From assembly GCA_028703735.1 (NCBI GenBank), contig JAQVMI010000105.1:1-6616 (forward strand): 6,616 nucleotides of DNA, read 5' to 3'. This DNA comes from Candidatus Cloacimonadota bacterium. Its GTDB lineage: Bacteria > Cloacimonadota > Cloacimonadia > Cloacimonadales > Cloacimonadaceae. Positions 5,990 to 6,616 of the stretch are shown piece by piece. The translations under genes and the position numbers were made by a program. Below the pieces are notes generated by a model. The model searched no databases, was not told the origin of the DNA, and was given only the letters and a program-made list of their open reading frames with translations. The stretch's first letter is position 1, and each line of letters opens with the position of its first letter.

Positions 5990-6616
5990 ATGAATGTAAC
6001 ATTGATCATCAAATGTGGATATCAGGATTCGTTCTATTTTATAAGCCAGATAGCATCTATCGAAAAAGTAGATAGATTGGAGGTGTATCGCGATGAACCA
6101 AGCTTACCCCACAAGAAGGTTGTTTACAAATCCCCCAAATCAAAGGTCTTTTACCATTTTAGACATGCTGTGCGGATGATTGATATTCTTATAATTAGTC
6201 ATAGACAAAAACCTGATCTTATTGTTGGGATTTATGAGATACCTCATGGTCTGATAGCTGCTTTGGCAGGGATGTTTCTTGGTATTCCCTCTGTTGTTTC
6301 AATAATTGGGAATCCAGCTTATAAAAAGGTAAGACATGGATTGCGATTATTAATCACTATGTGGGTCTTAAAATTAACATCTGCTATTACTGTAACTGGA
6401 GCAACATCGAAGAAATATTTAGAATCAAAAGGTCTGAGCCCAGAGAAAATATTCATATTACCAAACACAATTGAGCTGGGAAATTTTAGATATATCAATA
6501 CTGATGAGCGGATTTACGATATTATTAGCTTAGGTGTTCTGAGGGCGGAAAAAAGAGTAGAGACAGTTGTTAATGTGGTTTTAGAGATAAAAAAAAGTTA
6601 TGCCCATGTTAAGGTA
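5990..6616 (+). CDS. Glycosyltransferase, GT4-like, N-terminal part (3' partial)
   Basis: The frame is open from ATG 5990 to the last base, giving 209 residues with no stop; the donor-binding half lies beyond the window. The visible part is the acceptor domain and start of the second domain of a GT-B glycosyltransferase. KPDLIVGIYEIPHGLIAAL (74-92) is the usual strand-helix where a GT4 protein looks up its acceptor, followed by GIPSVVSIIGNP (98-109). A moderately hydrophobic stretch (about 118-137) probably belongs to the fold or to membrane association. VTGATSKKYLESKGL (135-149) and KIFILPNTIELGNF (153-166) are the interdomain linker, with NTIE in place of the more common NGID. DIISLGVLRAEKRVETVV (177-194) is the start of the donor domain, with R185 and K188 in the expected phosphate-contact region. 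The N-terminus is short, without an obvious glycine-rich loop. Specificity is unknown. It probably acts with the UDP-uronic acid genes just upstream. Confidence 0.85.
   Translation, partial: MNVTLIIKCGYQDSFYFISQIASIEKVDRLEVYRDEPSLPHKKVVYKSPKSKVFYHFRHAVRMIDILIISHRQKPDLIVGIYEIPHGLIAALAGMFLGIPSVVSIIGNPAYKKVRHGLRLLITMWVLKLTSAITVTGATSKKYLESKGLSPEKIFILPNTIELGNFRYINTDERIYDIISLGVLRAEKRVETVVNVVLEIKKSYAHVKV

Overview
The window is a 6.6 kb piece of a bacterial surface-polysaccharide (capsule, O-antigen or exopolysaccharide) biosynthesis locus. Everything is on the + strand and almost fully coding; the largest gap between genes is 46 bp, so there is no gene-free stretch to describe. The DNA is AT-rich. 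Several starts have Shine-Dalgarno-like GGAG or AGGA sequences, and GTG is used as a start at least once. The host cannot be named from this sequence. A bacterium with an AT-rich genome and a cell-surface glycan fits, and the Shine-Dalgarno use argues mildly against a typical Bacteroidota. No tRNA, rRNA, CRISPR, insertion sequence or integrase was seen.

Layout: (1) 1-348, the C-terminal end of a GT4-type glycosyltransferase whose start lies upstream of the window. (2) 351-1484, a CapA/PgsA-family metallophosphoesterase-like protein with no visible membrane anchor. (3) 1481-2533, an ATP-grasp protein, probably a carboxylate-amine ligase. (4) 2530-3645, a complete GT4 glycosyltransferase. (5) After a 46-bp gap with a candidate promoter and a clear ribosome binding site, 3692-5014 is UDP-glucose 6-dehydrogenase. 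(6) 5014-5988 is a UDP-glucuronate 4-epimerase-type short-chain dehydrogenase. (7) 5990-6616 is the N-terminal 209 residues of a third GT4 glycosyltransferase, cut by the window end.

How it fits together: genes 5 and 6 convert UDP-glucose to UDP-glucuronate and then, most likely, UDP-galacturonate. The glycosyltransferases would build the repeat unit from these and other nucleotide sugars. The CapA-like protein and the ATP-grasp protein overlap by 4 bp and sit between two glycosyltransferases. This suggests, as inference only, that the glycan carries an amide-linked amino acid or similar group, for which the uronic acid carboxylates would be natural acceptors.

The points most worth a second look are the CapA-like/ATP-grasp pair, the Asn-to-Ser change in the ATP-grasp metal-binding motif, and an A_AAA_AAG slippery heptamer at the end of gene 1 whose -1 frame runs open into gene 2.
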